Below, in pieces: positions 27,752-37,814 of a stretch of 64,000 nucleotides of DNA. The stretch is from positions 1 through 64,000 of the forward strand of contig NZ_JAKLJA010000030.1 of NCBI RefSeq assembly GCF_022213065.1. The letters are read 5' to 3'. Within the stretch, counting starts at the first letter, position 1, and every line of letters starts with the position of its first letter. The notes beneath the pieces were generated by a model. The model worked only from the letters and a program-made list of their open reading frames with translations. It did no database searches and was not told the origin of the DNA. A program made the translations under genes and the position numbers. The stretch comes from Paraburkholderia tagetis. Its GTDB lineage: Bacteria; Pseudomonadota; Gammaproteobacteria; Burkholderiales; Burkholderiaceae.

Positions 27752-30619
27752 ATGAGCGACAGCACGCTAGCGAAAAGCTTCGAGCCGCAGACGATCGAAG
27801 CCCACTGGGGCCCCGAATGGGAGCGCCGCGGCTATGCCGCCGCGACCCTCACGCCCGGCCGCGCCAACTTCTCGATCCAGTTGCCGCCGCCGAACGTCAC
27901 CGGCACGCTGCACATGGGCCACGCGTTCAACCAGACGATCATGGACGGCCTGACGCGCTATCACCGCATGCTCGGGGAGAACACGCTGTGGGTGCCGGGC
28001 ACCGACCACGCAGGCATCGCCACGCAGATCGTGGTCGAGCGCCAGCTCGACGCGCAGAAGACCTCGCGCCACGACCTCGGCCGCGAGAAGTTCGTCGAGC
28101 GCGTGTGGGAATGGAAGCAGAAGTCGGGCTCGACCATCACGAGCCAGGTGCGGCGCCTGGGCGCCTCGATCGACTGGTCGCGCGAATACTTCACGATGGA
28201 CGACAAGATGTCGGCCGCCGTGCGCGACGTGTTCGTGCGCCTCTATGAACAAGGGCTGATCTACCGCGGCAAGCGCCTCGTGAACTGGGACCCGGTGCTG
28301 CTCACCGCTGTCTCCGACCTCGAAGTGGCCAGCGAAGAGGAAAACGGCAACCTGTGGCACCTGAGCTACCCGCTCGCGGACGGCTCGGGCCACCTCACGG
28401 TCGCCACCACGCGCCCGGAAACGATGCTCGGCGACACGGCCGTGATGGTCCACCCGGAGGACGAGCGCTACGCGCATCTGATCGGCAAGATGGTCAAGCT
28501 GCCGCTCGCGGACCGCGAGATCCCCATCATTGCCGACGAATACGTGGACCGCGAATTCGGCACGGGCGTCGTGAAAGTCACGCCCGCGCACGACTTCAAC
28601 GACTATCAGGTGGGCCTGCGCCACGGCCTGCCGATGATCGAGATCCTCACGCTCGACGCGAAGATCAACGAGAACGCGCCCGAAAAATACCGCGGCCTCG
28701 ACCGCTTCGAAGCCCGCAAGCAGGTGGTGGCCGACTTCGAGGCGCTGGGCCTGCTCGAATCGGTGAAGCCGCACAAGCTCATGGTGCCGCGCGGCGACCG
28801 CACGGGCGTCGTGATCGAGCCGATGCTCACCGACCAGTGGTTCGTGGCGATGAGCAAGCCGGCCCCCGAAGGCACGTTCAATCCGGGCAAGTCGATCACC
28901 GAAGTCGCGCTCGAAGTGGTGCGCAACGGCCAGATCAAGCTCGTGCCGGAAAACTGGACGACCACGTACAACCAGTGGCTCGAAAACATTCAGGACTGGT
29001 GCATTTCGCGCCAGCTCTGGTGGGGCCATCAGATTCCGGCCTGGTACGGCGAGAACGGCGAGATCTTCGTTGCGAAGAGCGAGGAAGAGGCGCATGCGCA
29101 AGCCGACGCCAAGGGTTACAAGGGCGCACTCAAGCGCGACGAGGACGTGCTCGACACGTGGTTCTCGTCGGCGCTCGTGCCGTTCTCGTCGCTCGGCTGG
29201 CCGGCCGAAACGCCTGAACTGAAGGCCTTCCTGCCCTCCTCCGTGCTGGTCACGGGCTTCGACATCATCTTCTTCTGGGTCGCGCGCATGGTCATGATGA
29301 CCACGCACTTCACCGGCAAGGTGCCCTTCGACACGGTCTACGTGCACGGCCTCGTGCGCGATGCCGAAGGCCAGAAGATGTCCAAGAGCAAGGGCAATAC
29401 GCTCGACCCGATCGACATCGTCGACGGCATCGAGCTCGAGGCGCTGGTCGCCAAGCGCACCACGGGCCTCATGAATCCCAAGCAGGCCGCAACCATCGAA
29501 AAGAAGACGCGCAAGGAATTCCCGAACGGCATCCCCGCCTTCGGCACCGACGCGCTGCGCTTCACGATGGCCTCGATGGCCACGCTCGGGCGCAACGTGA
29601 ACTTCGACCTCGCGCGCTGCGAGGGCTATCGCAACTTCTGCAACAAGCTCTGGAACGCCACGCGTTTCGTGCTGATGAACTGCGAAGGCCACGACTGCGG
29701 CTTCTCCAAGCCGGGCGCCTGCCAGCCGGGCGATTGCGGCCCGGGCGGCTACACCGACTTCTCCCAAGCCGACCGCTGGATCGTCTCGCTGCTCCAGCGC
29801 GTGGAAGCCGAAGTCGCGAAGGGCTTCGCCGACTATCGCTTCGACAACGTGGCCAACGCCATATATAAGTTCGTCTGGGACGAATACTGTGACTGGTACC
29901 TGGAGCTCGCGAAGGTTCAGATCCAGACCGGCACGCCCGCGCAGCAACGCGCCACGCGCCGCACGCTCCTGCGCGTGCTGGAGACGGTGCTGCGCCTCGC
30001 GCATCCGGTGATTCCGTTCATCACGGAAGCGCTGTGGCAGAAGGTGGCGCCGCTCACCGACGCGTACCCTCAGGGAGCAGCCGAGGGCGAGGCATCGATC
30101 ATGATGCAGCCTTACCCCGTGGCCGCGCCGAAGAAGATCGACGAAGCCGCCGAGCAATGGGCCGCCGACCTGAAGGCCGTGATCGACGCCTGCCGCAACC
30201 TGCGTGGCGAGATGGGCCTCTCGCCGGCCACGAAGGTGCCGCTGCTGGTCACGGGCAACGCGGAGCGCCTCGCGTCGTTCGCGCCCTATGCGCAGGCGCT
30301 CGCGAAGCTCTCGGAGGTCCAGATCATCGCCGACGAAGCGACGCTCGACGCGGCCTCGGCGGGCGCGCCGGTTGCTATTGTTGGGACGGACAAGCTCGTG
30401 CTGAAGGTGGAGATCGACGTGGCAGCCGAACGCGAGCGTCTCTCAAAGGAAATTGCACGACTGACGAATGAAGTGACGAAGTGCAATGCCAAGCTGGGAA
30501 ATGACAGTTTTGTTGCAAAAGCCCCGCCTGCGGTGGTTGAGCAGGAGCAAAAGAGGCTGGCAGAATTTCAGGCAACGCTGGGCAAGCTGACCGCGCAACT
30601 CGCGCGTCTGCCTGCCTGA
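27752..30619 (+). CDS. valS: Valyl-tRNA synthetase
   Basis: 955 residues, the normal length. The class I signature is [10 protein letters not shown] (HIGH equivalent, near residue 53), KMSKSKGN lies near 541, an editing (CP1) domain separates them, and a C-terminal coiled coil (about 890-955, [16 protein letters not shown]) is the ValRS tRNA-binding arm. It charges tRNA-Val. Near residue 643 a short insertion carries four Cys in a C-X4-C-X7-C-X4-C pattern ([15 protein letters not shown]), absent from the shorter Escherichia coli loop as I recall it. galU follows after 65 bases on the same strand. Confidence 0.96.
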   Translation: MSDSTLAKSFEPQTIEAHWGPEWERRGYAAATLTPGRANFSIQLPPPNVTGTLHMGHAFNQTIMDGLTRYHRMLGENTLWVPGTDHAGIATQIVVERQLDAQKTSRHDLGREKFVERVWEWKQKSGSTITSQVRRLGASIDWSREYFTMDDKMSAAVRDVFVRLYEQGLIYRGKRLVNWDPVLLTAVSDLEVASEEENGNLWHLSYPLADGSGHLTVATTRPETMLGDTAVMVHPEDERYAHLIGKMVKLPLADREIPIIADEYVDREFGTGVVKVTPAHDFNDYQVGLRHGLPMIEILTLDAKINENAPEKYRGLDRFEARKQVVADFEALGLLESVKPHKLMVPRGDRTGVVIEPMLTDQWFVAMSKPAPEGTFNPGKSITEVALEVVRNGQIKLVPENWTTTYNQWLENIQDWCISRQLWWGHQIPAWYGENGEIFVAKSEEEAHAQADAKGYKGALKRDEDVLDTWFSSALVPFSSLGWPAETPELKAFLPSSVLVTGFDIIFFWVARMVMMTTHFTGKVPFDTVYVHGLVRDAEGQKMSKSKGNTLDPIDIVDGIELEALVAKRTTGLMNPKQAATIEKKTRKEFPNGIPAFGTDALRFTMASMATLGRNVNFDLARCEGYRNFCNKLWNATRFVLMNCEGHDCGFSKPGACQPGDCGPGGYTDFSQADRWIVSLLQRVEAEVAKGFADYRFDNVANAIYKFVWDEYCDWYLELAKVQIQTGTPAQQRATRRTLLRVLETVLRLAHPVIPFITEALWQKVAPLTDAYPQGAAEGEASIMMQPYPVAAPKKIDEAAEQWAADLKAVIDACRNLRGEMGLSPATKVPLLVTGNAERLASFAPYAQALAKLSEVQIIADEATLDAASAGAPVAIVGTDKLVLKVEIDVAAERERLSKEIARLTNEVTKCNAKLGNDSFVAKAPPAVVEQEQKRLAEFQATLGKLTAQLARLPA

Positions 30620-30684
30620 ATCGGCTTAAGGCGAGGTCAGGCGGCGCGCACGGCGCCGGACCCGCCAAGACCAGGACTATAGAC

Positions 30685-31566
30685 ATGCTTAAAGTTACCA
30701 AAGCGGTATTTCCGGTGGCGGGCCTCGGCACGCGTTTCCTTCCGGCCACGAAAGCGAGCCCAAAGGAAATGCTGCCGGTCGTCGACAAGCCGCTGATCCA
30801 GTACGCGGTCGAGGAGGCTGTCGCGGCTGGCATCACCGAAATGATCTTCGTGACGGGCCGCAGCAAGCGGGCGATCGAAGACCATTTCGACAAATCGTAT
30901 GAGATCGAGGCCGAGCTCGAGGCACGCGGCAAGGAAAAGCTGCTCGAGCTGGTGCGCAACATCAAGCCGAACAACGTCGACTGCTTCTACGTGCGCCAGC
31001 CCGAAGCGCTGGGCCTGGGCCATGCCGTGCTGTGCGCGGAAAAGCTCGTGGGCGACAACCCGTTCGCCGTGATCCTCGCCGACGACCTGCTCTACGGCAC
31101 GCCGCCCGTCATGCAGCAGATGGTCGAGGTGTTCGACCACTACCATAGCTCGGTGCTCGGCGTGGAAGAGATTCCGCCCTCGGAAACGCGCTCGTACGGC
31201 ATCGTCGACGGCAAGGAGTGGGAAGACTCGATCGTCAAGCTCTCGGGCATCGTCGAAAAGCCGGCGCCCGAAGTCGCGCCGTCGAACCTCGGCGTGGTGG
31301 GCCGCTACGTGCTCAAGCCGCGCATTTTCGAGCACCTGCGCGCGCTCAAGCCCGGTGCGGGCGGCGAGCTTCAGCTCACCGACGCCATCCAGTCGCTGCT
31401 CGCCGACGAGCAGGTGCTCGCGTACAAGTATCACGGCACGCGCTTCGACTGCGGCAGCAAGCTCGGCTACCTGAAGGCGACCGTGGAATTCGCGCTGCGT
31501 CATCCGGAAGTGGCCGACGACTTCGCCGAGTATCTGCGCACGCGCAAGCCGGAGCTGGAAGGCTAG
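30685..31566 (+). CDS. galU: UTP-glucose-1-phosphate uridylyltransferase
   Basis: 293 residues with the nucleotidyltransferase signature [20 protein letters not shown] (residues 10-29), the [13 protein letters not shown] block, LADDLLYG near 131 and the late [21 protein letters not shown]. It makes UDP-glucose for surface polysaccharides and osmolyte synthesis. ATG at 30685 has AGGA upstream. A strong bidirectional terminator separates it from the convergent tusA-like gene. Confidence 0.95.
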   Translation: MLKVTKAVFPVAGLGTRFLPATKASPKEMLPVVDKPLIQYAVEEAVAAGITEMIFVTGRSKRAIEDHFDKSYEIEAELEARGKEKLLELVRNIKPNNVDCFYVRQPEALGLGHAVLCAEKLVGDNPFAVILADDLLYGTPPVMQQMVEVFDHYHSSVLGVEEIPPSETRSYGIVDGKEWEDSIVKLSGIVEKPAPEVAPSNLGVVGRYVLKPRIFEHLRALKPGAGGELQLTDAIQSLLADEQVLAYKYHGTRFDCGSKLGYLKATVEFALRHPEVADDFAEYLRTRKPELEG

Positions 31567-31607
31567 GCGCCCCCGGTCAGGCGCCTCCCCACGAGGCGCC
31601 GGCAAAG

Positions 31608-31645
31608 AAAATGGCCCGCAATCTCACGATTGCGGGCCATTTTTT
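31608..31645. terminator. Bidirectional terminator between galU and tusA-like gene
   Basis: A 15-base perfect stem AAAATGGCCCGCAAT (31608-31622) / ATTGCGGGCCATTTT (31629-31643) with six-base loop and T tract on the plus strand, A tract on the other side. Confidence 0.9.
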
Positions 31646-31678
31646 CGTGCATTGCGCGTGAGCGCCGTGCGAAGCGCT

Positions 31679-31912
31679 TCAGCGGCGGCGCATCAGGAAC
31701 ACGAAGGTCTTGTCCTGCTGCGAGCTTTCCACGATCTCGTTGCCCGTCTGCTTGGCGAAGGCGGCAAAATCGCGCTGCGAGCCGGGGTCGGTCGCGAGAA
31801 CCTTGAGAATCTGGCCGCTTTCCATGTCGGCGAGCGCCTTCTTGGCGCGCAGGATCGGCAGCGGGCAGTTCAGCCCACGCGCATCCACTTCCTTGTGAAC
31901 CTGAATCTGCAT
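31679..31912 (-). CDS. TusA-family sulfur carrier protein
   Basis: 77 residues with the defining motif DARGLNCPLPILRAKKAL: the Cys of CPLP (residue 16) is the persulfide carrier. The rest (ILKVLATDPGSQRDFAAFAKQTGNEIVE) follows the TusA/SirA fold exactly. TusA passes sulfur to tRNA thiolation or to other sulfur pathways; other paralogues exist, so the specific pathway is not certain. AAGGA precedes the ATG on the minus strand. Confidence 0.9.
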   Translation of the reverse strand: MQIQVHKEVDARGLNCPLPILRAKKALADMESGQILKVLATDPGSQRDFAAFAKQTGNEIVESSQQDKTFVFLMRRR

Positions 31913-32011
31913 CGGGTTGGATCCTTCGTTGGCGCGCCGCCTCGGAGGGCGGCGCAGAGTGCGTCACGGATAGCAGCGATTTTACCGCAGCCGCGTACCA
32001 CGCCGCTTGGG

Positions 32012-32077
32012 CCTTCTTTGTTCCCTCTTTGCTCCCTCTTTGCGCCCGCCGTTGCCCCGCCTTTGACTCCTTTGCAC
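32012..32077. repeat. Degenerate tandem array (6 x 11 bases)
   Basis: Units at 32012, 32023, 32034, 32045, 32056 and 32067 vary on CCCTCTTTGCG. It lies between the stop of the Gfo/Idh gene (32101) and the start of the tusA-like gene (31912), both leftward. Confidence 0.8.
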
Positions 32078-32100
32078 CGCTCGGCAGCGCCCTCGATACC

Positions 32101-33189
32101 TCAGAGCGTCACCGCCTGCCCCGTGCGCAGCGACTCGCGCAGCGCGAAGCCGATTCTCGTGGCCTCTAGCGCGTCCTCGAGCGTTGCGCCCTGCCCCGCA
32201 CCCGCCGCTGCGTCCTCCGCCGCCCCGGCCTCGCCGCCATCGCGCGCGCGCACCGCGGCGACGAACGCCTGCGCCTCGATAAGGAATGCTTCCTCGAATC
32301 GGTCGAAAAAGGTCGGCGTGCAAACGCTGCGCACGCCCTGCGCGTCGTAGATCTCCACGCGGTTCGCGCGCGGCACGTGGCCGATAGCCAGTGCGCCAGC
32401 CGTGCCGATCACCTCGCTCGACGTGTCGTTGCCGTGCGCCATGGTGCGCGAGGCATAGAACATCGCGAGCTTGCCGCCTTCGAACTCGCAGATCGCGACG
32501 CCGTTGTCGACGTCGCCGAATTGGCGCAGGCCCTCGTGCAGCGCGACCGCCCCTGCCGCGAAGACGCGCGTGGCGCGCGGCTTGCCCAAAAGCCAGCGCG
32601 CGACGTCGATGTCGTGCACGGTGCAGTCGAGGAAAATACCGCCTGAGGTGGGCGCGAAACGCACGAAGAAACCGTCTGGATCGTTGAGATCGCAGGTTTG
32701 CGAGCGCACGAGAAACGGCCGGCCGATCGCGCCCGCACGCACCTTCGAAAACGCGTCGTGATAGCTCGGGTCGAAACGGCGCATGAAGCCGATCGTCACC
32801 TGCTGGCCGGGAAAGCGTCGCGCCTCTTCGACCACGCGCTCGCATTCGGCCACGTCGAGCGAGAGCGGCTTCTCGCAGAACACGTGCTTGCCGGCGCGCA
32901 ACGCATCGACGATCTGCTGTGCGTGCAGCGCCGAAGGCGTCACGAGCCACACGGCGTCGACCGATGTATCGGCGAGCAACTCGGCGTAGTCGCGGTAAAG
33001 CCGCATATCGCACCCAATTTCGGGCAACACATCGCGCGCCCACGCGAGATCGTCTTCGAGCGGGCTGCACACTGCCGCCAGCGTCGCACCCGGCACGCGA
33101 AACGCGAGATTCAGCGCATGCCGCCGCCCGAGCCGCCCCAGCCCCGCCACGCCCACGCGCAACGGCCGGGCACGTTCATTCGCTTGCAT
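32101..33189 (-). CDS. Gfo/Idh/MocA oxidoreductase, inositol dehydrogenase-like
   Basis: 362 residues: Rossmann domain with GVAGLGRLGRRHA near residue 14, the catalytic Lys in AGKHVFCEKPLSLD near 97, and the catalytic Asp/His in DCTVHDIDVARWLLG near 185. The family oxidises inositols or related sugars with NAD. As third gene of the leftward iol arm, after the regulator and IolG, it probably handles a second stereoisomer such as scyllo- or D-chiro-inositol; this is inference from position. ATG at 33189 has GGAGG seven bases upstream and is chosen over upstream in-frame starts. Confidence 0.85.
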   Translation of the reverse strand: MQANERARPLRVGVAGLGRLGRRHALNLAFRVPGATLAAVCSPLEDDLAWARDVLPEIGCDMRLYRDYAELLADTSVDAVWLVTPSALHAQQIVDALRAGKHVFCEKPLSLDVAECERVVEEARRFPGQQVTIGFMRRFDPSYHDAFSKVRAGAIGRPFLVRSQTCDLNDPDGFFVRFAPTSGGIFLDCTVHDIDVARWLLGKPRATRVFAAGAVALHEGLRQFGDVDNGVAICEFEGGKLAMFYASRTMAHGNDTSSEVIGTAGALAIGHVPRANRVEIYDAQGVRSVCTPTFFDRFEEAFLIEAQAFVAAVRARDGGEAGAAEDAAAGAGQGATLEDALEATRIGFALRESLRTGQAVTL

Positions 33190-33288
33190 CGTTTTCCTCC
33201 CTGGCACTTCCTTCGGCATCCTGTCTATCTGGCGAGCACCGTGCTTCGCGCGCGATGCCACCACGGCCTTTAGCGTTATCCGCTCAGG

Positions 33289-34308
33289 TCACCCGCCAAG
33301 CGTCACCACCCGGCCTTCGCGCCACGACAGCGCCGCTGCTTCCGCGAGTTCGAGCGCCTTGAGGCCATCGGCCACGCTCGTGCGCACCGGCGTACCCTGC
33401 GTGACGGCCTCATAAAAATGCGCCATCTCGCGCGCATACGCCGCCCGATAACGCTCGAGGAAGAACGCCTCCGGCACGTCCTGCGCCACCGCGCTTTGGG
33501 TCCACGCCACTACTTCGGTGGGCTTCATGTTGCCCGCCTGAAGCATGCCTTCGCTGCCGAGAATCTCGAAGCGCTGGTCGTAGCCATAGGCCGCGCGCCG
33601 CGCCGTGTTGATCTGGCAAAGCCGGCCGCGCTTCGTGCGGATCGTGACGGCGGTCGAGTCGATATCGCCCGCATCGGCGATGGCGGCGTCGGAGAGGCAA
33701 CTGCCTGTGGCGTGCACGGTCTCGGCTTCGTCGTCGAGAATCCAGCGGAAGATATCGAAGTCGTGGATCAGCATGTCCTTGAAGATGCCACCTGAGTGCT
33801 TGATGTACTCCACTGGCGGCGCGCCCGGGTCGCGGCTCGTCACGATCAGCATCTCGGGCGTGCCGATTTCGCCCGCGTCGAGCCGCGCCTTGAGCGCGGC
33901 AAACGTAGGATCGTAGCGGCGCTGAAAACCGATCATGGCCACCACGCCCGCGCGCGCGACCGCGTCGGCACACTCGCGCGCGCGCCCGATGGCGAGATCG
34001 ACAGGCTTTTCGCAGAAGATATGCTTGCCCGCTGCCGCCGATTTCAAAATCAGTTCGGAATGCGTATCGGTTGAAGAGCAGATCACGGTCGCGTCGATCG
34101 AGGCATCGCCGAACGCACCGTCCAGGTCGGCCACCTGCGCACCGTGCTGCGCCGCGAGCGCGGCAGCCGCCTCGCGGTTCACGTCGACCACGTACTTCAG
34201 ACGCACGCCGGGCTGACGCGCGAGGTTCGCCGCGTGAATGCGGCCGATACGGCCCGCACCAAATACTGCAACGTTCACCGCCACGCTCGGCGTCTTTGCT
34301 TCAGTCAT
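33289..34308 (-). CDS. iolG: Inositol 2-dehydrogenase
   Basis: 339 residues. GAGRIGRIHAANLA (near residue 17) binds NAD, AAGKHIFCEKPVDLA carries the catalytic Lys (near 97), and KDMLIHDFDIFRWIL carries Asp and His (near 178). It converts myo-inositol to 2-keto-myo-inositol, the substrate of IolE encoded in the opposite arm. GGAGG precedes the ATG, which overlaps the end of the regulator gene by eight bases. Confidence 0.92.
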   Translation of the reverse strand: MTEAKTPSVAVNVAVFGAGRIGRIHAANLARQPGVRLKYVVDVNREAAAALAAQHGAQVADLDGAFGDASIDATVICSSTDTHSELILKSAAAGKHIFCEKPVDLAIGRARECADAVARAGVVAMIGFQRRYDPTFAALKARLDAGEIGTPEMLIVTSRDPGAPPVEYIKHSGGIFKDMLIHDFDIFRWILDDEAETVHATGSCLSDAAIADAGDIDSTAVTIRTKRGRLCQINTARRAAYGYDQRFEILGSEGMLQAGNMKPTEVVAWTQSAVAQDVPEAFFLERYRAAYAREMAHFYEAVTQGTPVRTSVADGLKALELAEAAALSWREGRVVTLGG

Positions 34309-35191
34309 CGTATCCTCCTGGGTCGGTCGATTCTTCCACGTTGAGTTCGAGCCGGTAGGCGAGCGCCACGAACAGCGCCTGGCACAGGCAAAACGTGCTC
34401 GTCAGCGAGCGGAACGCGAACGCGCTCCCCTCCTTCACATAGAGTTGCGCATCGGCGTGACGCGCGAGCGGAGAAAGTTGGCTATCCGTAATGACCAGCG
34501 TCTTCGCTTGATGCTGCTGCGCCACGCGCAAGCAGTACTGCGTTTCCTTGCCATAGGGCGCGAAGCTGATGGCGATCACCACATCGCCTTTCTTCACGCT
34601 GCGGATCTGTTCGTGATACATGCCGCCGAGCCCCGAGACGAGATGCACGCGCTTTCTCGTGTGCTGCAGCGCGTAGACGATATAGCTCGCCACCGCGAAC
34701 GAGCGGCGCACGCCGATCACGTAGATATTGTCCGCGTGCTCGAGCATCTTCACCGCGGCATCGAACTGCGCATCGTCGAGCCCCGCCTCGAGTTCGTCGA
34801 GCCCGTTGCGGCACGCGCCGATGAATTCGCGCGCCACCGCGCCGCCGAGGTCCGGGCTCGCGTTGCCGTCTTTCTCCTCGATCAGCTGGCGTATGCGGTG
34901 CTGATAGCTCGTGGCCGACACACCCTGCCCCGCATAGGCTTGCCGGAACACCGCCTGCAAATCGGAGAAGCCGGAAAAGCCAAAGCGCTGTGCAAAGCGC
35001 ACCACCGCCGACGGATGCACCCCGCAGCTCGCGGCGATGTCGCTCGTGCGATCCATCATGACGCTCGAACGGTTCTGCTCGATATACGTCGCGACGCTCT
35101 TTAACTGCCGCGGCAGCGCCTCGTATTCGTGTGCGATGCGTTGCATCAATTCGTCCACGCCCGCTACGGCGTCGCTGGTTTCATCAGCCAT
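34301..35191 (-). CDS. iolR: RpiR-family transcriptional regulator, probable inositol regulator
   Basis: 296 residues: N-terminal RpiR helix-turn-helix (about 1-80; DIAASCGVHPSAVVRFAQRFGFSGFSDLQ) and C-terminal SIS sugar-phosphate-binding domain (about 125-260; ADNIYVIGVRRSFAVASYIVY then GDVVIAISFAPYGKET). SIS domains of such regulators sense a phosphorylated intermediate; in inositol pathways 5-dehydro-2-deoxygluconate-phosphate is the usual candidate. It heads the leftward arm, divergent from the importer operon, and overlaps iolG. ATG at 35191 has AGGA upstream. The gene name is by position and analogy to the RpiR-type IolR of Sinorhizobium. Confidence 0.85.
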   Translation of the reverse strand: MADETSDAVAGVDELMQRIAHEYEALPRQLKSVATYIEQNRSSVMMDRTSDIAASCGVHPSAVVRFAQRFGFSGFSDLQAVFRQAYAGQGVSATSYQHRIRQLIEEKDGNASPDLGGAVAREFIGACRNGLDELEAGLDDAQFDAAVKMLEHADNIYVIGVRRSFAVASYIVYALQHTRKRVHLVSGLGGMYHEQIRSVKKGDVVIAISFAPYGKETQYCLRVAQQHQAKTLVITDSQLSPLARHADAQLYVKEGSAFAFRSLTSTFCLCQALFVALAYRLELNVEESTDPGGYDD

Positions 35192-35320
35192 GATCTTTTT
35201 TCCTGTTGCTTGCTGCAGTGCAGCCAAACCGTGCCGCAACCCCGTGCCGCAAACCCATGCCGAGCCTGCTTGCGAGCGGCCTGCCAACGGAGCCGATTAT
35301 AGGCAGCGCCACACCCGATT

Positions 35321-35334
35321 GGAATAAATTTTCC
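35321..35334. promoter_or_regulatory. Candidate IolR operator GGAA-N6-TTCC
   Basis: GGAATAAATTTTCC lies in the 282-base gap between the divergent arms of the inositol cluster. From memory, the RpiR-type IolR of Sinorhizobium meliloti is reported to recognise a GGAA-N6-TTCC palindrome; the match here is exact in both halves and spacing, in the right place. Confidence 0.65.
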
Positions 35335-35342
35335 ATTTTTAT

Positions 35343-35365
35343 TTGCAATGAAATTTTTGTTGCAA
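35343..35365. promoter_or_regulatory. Paired TTGCAA palindromes in the iol divergent promoter
   Basis: TTGCAA occurs at 35343-35348 and 35360-35365, with AT-rich GAAATTTTTG between, nine bases beyond the GGAA-N6-TTCC site. Together they form a larger inverted repeat that may be a second regulator site or overlap the promoter. Confidence 0.4.
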
Positions 35366-35473
35366 CTCACCAGGCGATCGCCTACTCTTGTCGATGAGCG
35401 AGGTCGCATGGCAGGCCACAGCGCGCGCCGCGTTCACCCCAAAAACGAACGACAGACCGAGAAGGTGGAGACT

Positions 35474-36535
35474 ATGACGCAACGCAAGGGCAAGACCATG
35501 CTCCGAAGGTTGGCCGCGGCGCTCGCACTGGCAGCGGGACTGAGCGGCTTGAGCGTGCTGGGTGCACAACCGGCGCAGGCCGCCGACGCGCACTTCGTGT
35601 TGATCAGCCACGCGCCGGATTCGGACTCGTGGTGGAACACCATCAAGAACGCCATCAAGCAGGCCGACGAAGACTTCAACGTCGAGACCGACTATCGCAA
35701 TCCGCCCAATGGCGACATCGCCGACATGGCACGCCTGATCGAGCAGGCCGCCGCGCGCAATTACGACGGCGTCATCACCACCATCGCCGACTACGACGTG
35801 CTGAAGAACTCCATCGGCAAGGTCACGGAAAAGAAGATCCCGCTCGTCACGATCAACTCCGGCACCGAGGATCAGAGCGCGAAGCTCGGCGCAATCATGC
35901 ACGTGGGCCAGCCCGAATACGTGGCGGGCCACGCGGCCGGCGAAAAGGCCAAGGCCGCGGGCGTGAAGTCGTTCCTCTGCGTGAACCACATCGCCACCAA
36001 TACCGTTTCATTCGACCGTTGCCGCGGCTTTGCGGACGCCATCGGCGTGAACTACAAGACCTCGACGATCGACTCCGGTCAGGACCCGACCGAAATCCAG
36101 TCGAAGGTGAGCGCGTATTTGCGCAACCATCCGGACACGGGCGCGATCCTCACGCTCGGCCCGGTGCCGGCGGCGGCCTCGCTCAAGGCGGTTCAGCAGA
36201 TGGGCCTCGCGGGCAAAGTCTACTTCTGCACCTTCGACTTCTCCGACGAGATCGCCAAGGCGATCCGCGCGGGCACGATCCAGTTCGCCATCGACCAGCA
36301 GCCGTATTTGCAGGGCTATATCCCGGTGGCCGTGCTGGCGATCGTGAAGAAGGACCATACGACCGATCCGGCGAAGATCCGTCAGATCCTCGAAGCCAAT
36401 CCCAAGTTCAAGCAGCGCCTCGAAACCTATGGCCTGCAACCCTCGTATGGACCGCGCAATATCCGCTCGGGCCCGGGTTTCATTACCAAGGAGAACCTCG
36501 ACAAGGTTGTGAAGTACGCGGGTCAGTACCGCTGA
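35474..36535 (+). CDS. Sugar ABC transporter periplasmic binding protein (probable inositol)
   Basis: 353 residues. The signal peptide runs to about residue 36 (two Arg, hydrophobic core, AQA cleavage). A periplasmic-binding type-I (CUT2) domain follows, beginning HFVLISHAPDSDSWWNTIK and including QAAARNYDGVITTIADYD and FCTFDFSDEIAKAI. It captures the substrate for the permease and ATPase encoded next. Membership in the iol operon makes inositol the likely ligand (compare IbpA of Caulobacter). The frame is open upstream from 35348, but that region holds the operator; ATG at 35474 follows GGTGGAG and opens a proper signal peptide. Confidence 0.88.
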   Translation: MTQRKGKTMLRRLAAALALAAGLSGLSVLGAQPAQAADAHFVLISHAPDSDSWWNTIKNAIKQADEDFNVETDYRNPPNGDIADMARLIEQAAARNYDGVITTIADYDVLKNSIGKVTEKKIPLVTINSGTEDQSAKLGAIMHVGQPEYVAGHAAGEKAKAAGVKSFLCVNHIATNTVSFDRCRGFADAIGVNYKTSTIDSGQDPTEIQSKVSAYLRNHPDTGAILTLGPVPAAASLKAVQQMGLAGKVYFCTFDFSDEIAKAIRAGTIQFAIDQQPYLQGYIPVAVLAIVKKDHTTDPAKIRQILEANPKFKQRLETYGLQPSYGPRNIRSGPGFITKENLDKVVKYAGQYR

Positions 36536-36625
36536 TCCGCCGGTCTTACGCGTCTTTCCGACATCTGCAACTGCAAGGGACCGCACCGGGAGCATTGCCG
36601 GTTGCGGTCGACACAAGGAGTCATC

Positions 36626-37801
36626 ATGGGTGTAGCCGGCAAACACTTCCCCTCGCATGCAACGGACGGCGCGCAAGATTCGCGCGCAAACCCGCCGTCG
36701 GCGGCGGGGCCCGGAGCCACGGACGAGCGCGTGCGCCGCGAATCGTGGTTCGGGCACCTGCTCGGCCGCCCCGAATTTGCCGCGATATCCGGCACGGTGC
36801 TCGTATTCGCCGTGTTCGCGATCGGCGCGGGCGGCTCCGGCATGTTCGATCTCGACGGCGTGATGAACTGGTCGCAGGTCGCCGCCTATTTAGGCATCCT
36901 TTCCGTTGGTGCGTGCCTGCTGATGATCGCCGGCGAGTTCGACCTCTCGATCGGCTCGATGATCGGCTTCGCGGGCATGATGGTGGCCATTCCCACCATG
37001 TACCTTCACTGGCCCATCGCGCTGTCCATCCTGTTCGCGTTCGTGGGCTGTACCGCGCTTGGCGCATTGAACGGCTACCTCGTGATGCGCACCAGGCTGC
37101 CCTCGTTCATCGTCACGCTCGCGTTCCTGTTCATCCTGCGCGGCCTCACGCTCGCGCTCTCGATCATGTTTGCCGACCGCACCATCGTCTCCGGCGTGGG
37201 CGATGTCGCGAAGGCCGACTACGTGACCAACCTGCTCTTTCACGGCACCGCGTTCAAGGGCCTGTTCGTCGCGCTCGCGCATATCGGCATCGGCAAGATG
37301 CTCGAGAACGGCCAGCCGCTCGTGCCGGGCGTGCCGAAGGTGATTCTCTGGTGGTTCGCGCTCGTGGCCATCGGCGCATTCACGCTCGCGAAGACGCGCT
37401 ACGGCAACTGGATCCTCGCCGTGGGCGGCGACGCCAACGCAGCGAAGAACGTGGGCGTGCCGGTCAAGCGCGTGAAGGTCTCGCTCTTCATGCTGACCGC
37501 GTTCTGCTCGTGCCTGTTCGCGGTGCTGCAAGTATGCGATATCGGCTCGGCCGCCGCCGACCGCGGCCTGCAAAAGGAATTCGAGGCCATCATTGCCGCA
37601 GTGATCGGCGGCACGCTGCTCACGGGAGGCTACGGCTCGGTGATCGGCGCGGCGTTTGGCGCGCTCATCTTCGGCGTCGTGCAGATCGGCATTACCTACA
37701 CGAACATCGATTCGGACTGGTTCCGCGTCTTCCTTGGCGTGATGCTGCTCATCGCCGTGCTCTTCAATCACTACGTGCGCCGCCGCGTCGCGCAATCGTA
37801 A
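36626..37801 (+). CDS. Sugar ABC transporter permease (probable inositol)
   Basis: 391 residues with a hydrophilic N-terminus of about 50 residues and about ten transmembrane segments of the CUT2/RbsC class. The motifs are [39 protein letters not shown] and the ATPase-contact loop [18 protein letters not shown] near residue 272. AAGGAG lies just upstream of the ATG. It is the middle gene of binding protein, permease, ATPase. The insert between segments near 195-235 is longer than in RbsC. Confidence 0.9.
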   Translation: MGVAGKHFPSHATDGAQDSRANPPSAAGPGATDERVRRESWFGHLLGRPEFAAISGTVLVFAVFAIGAGGSGMFDLDGVMNWSQVAAYLGILSVGACLLMIAGEFDLSIGSMIGFAGMMVAIPTMYLHWPIALSILFAFVGCTALGALNGYLVMRTRLPSFIVTLAFLFILRGLTLALSIMFADRTIVSGVGDVAKADYVTNLLFHGTAFKGLFVALAHIGIGKMLENGQPLVPGVPKVILWWFALVAIGAFTLAKTRYGNWILAVGGDANAAKNVGVPVKRVKVSLFMLTAFCSCLFAVLQVCDIGSAAADRGLQKEFEAIIAAVIGGTLLTGGYGSVIGAAFGALIFGVVQIGITYTNIDSDWFRVFLGVMLLIAVLFNHYVRRRVAQS

Positions 37802-37814
37802 GCAGGAGGCCGAC

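Noticed and set aside
35348-35473. 42-codon upstream extension of the inositol-binding protein frame
   Set aside because: It would start inside the operator region and bury the signal peptide; the ATG at 35474 has a ribosome-binding site and opens a normal signal sequence.
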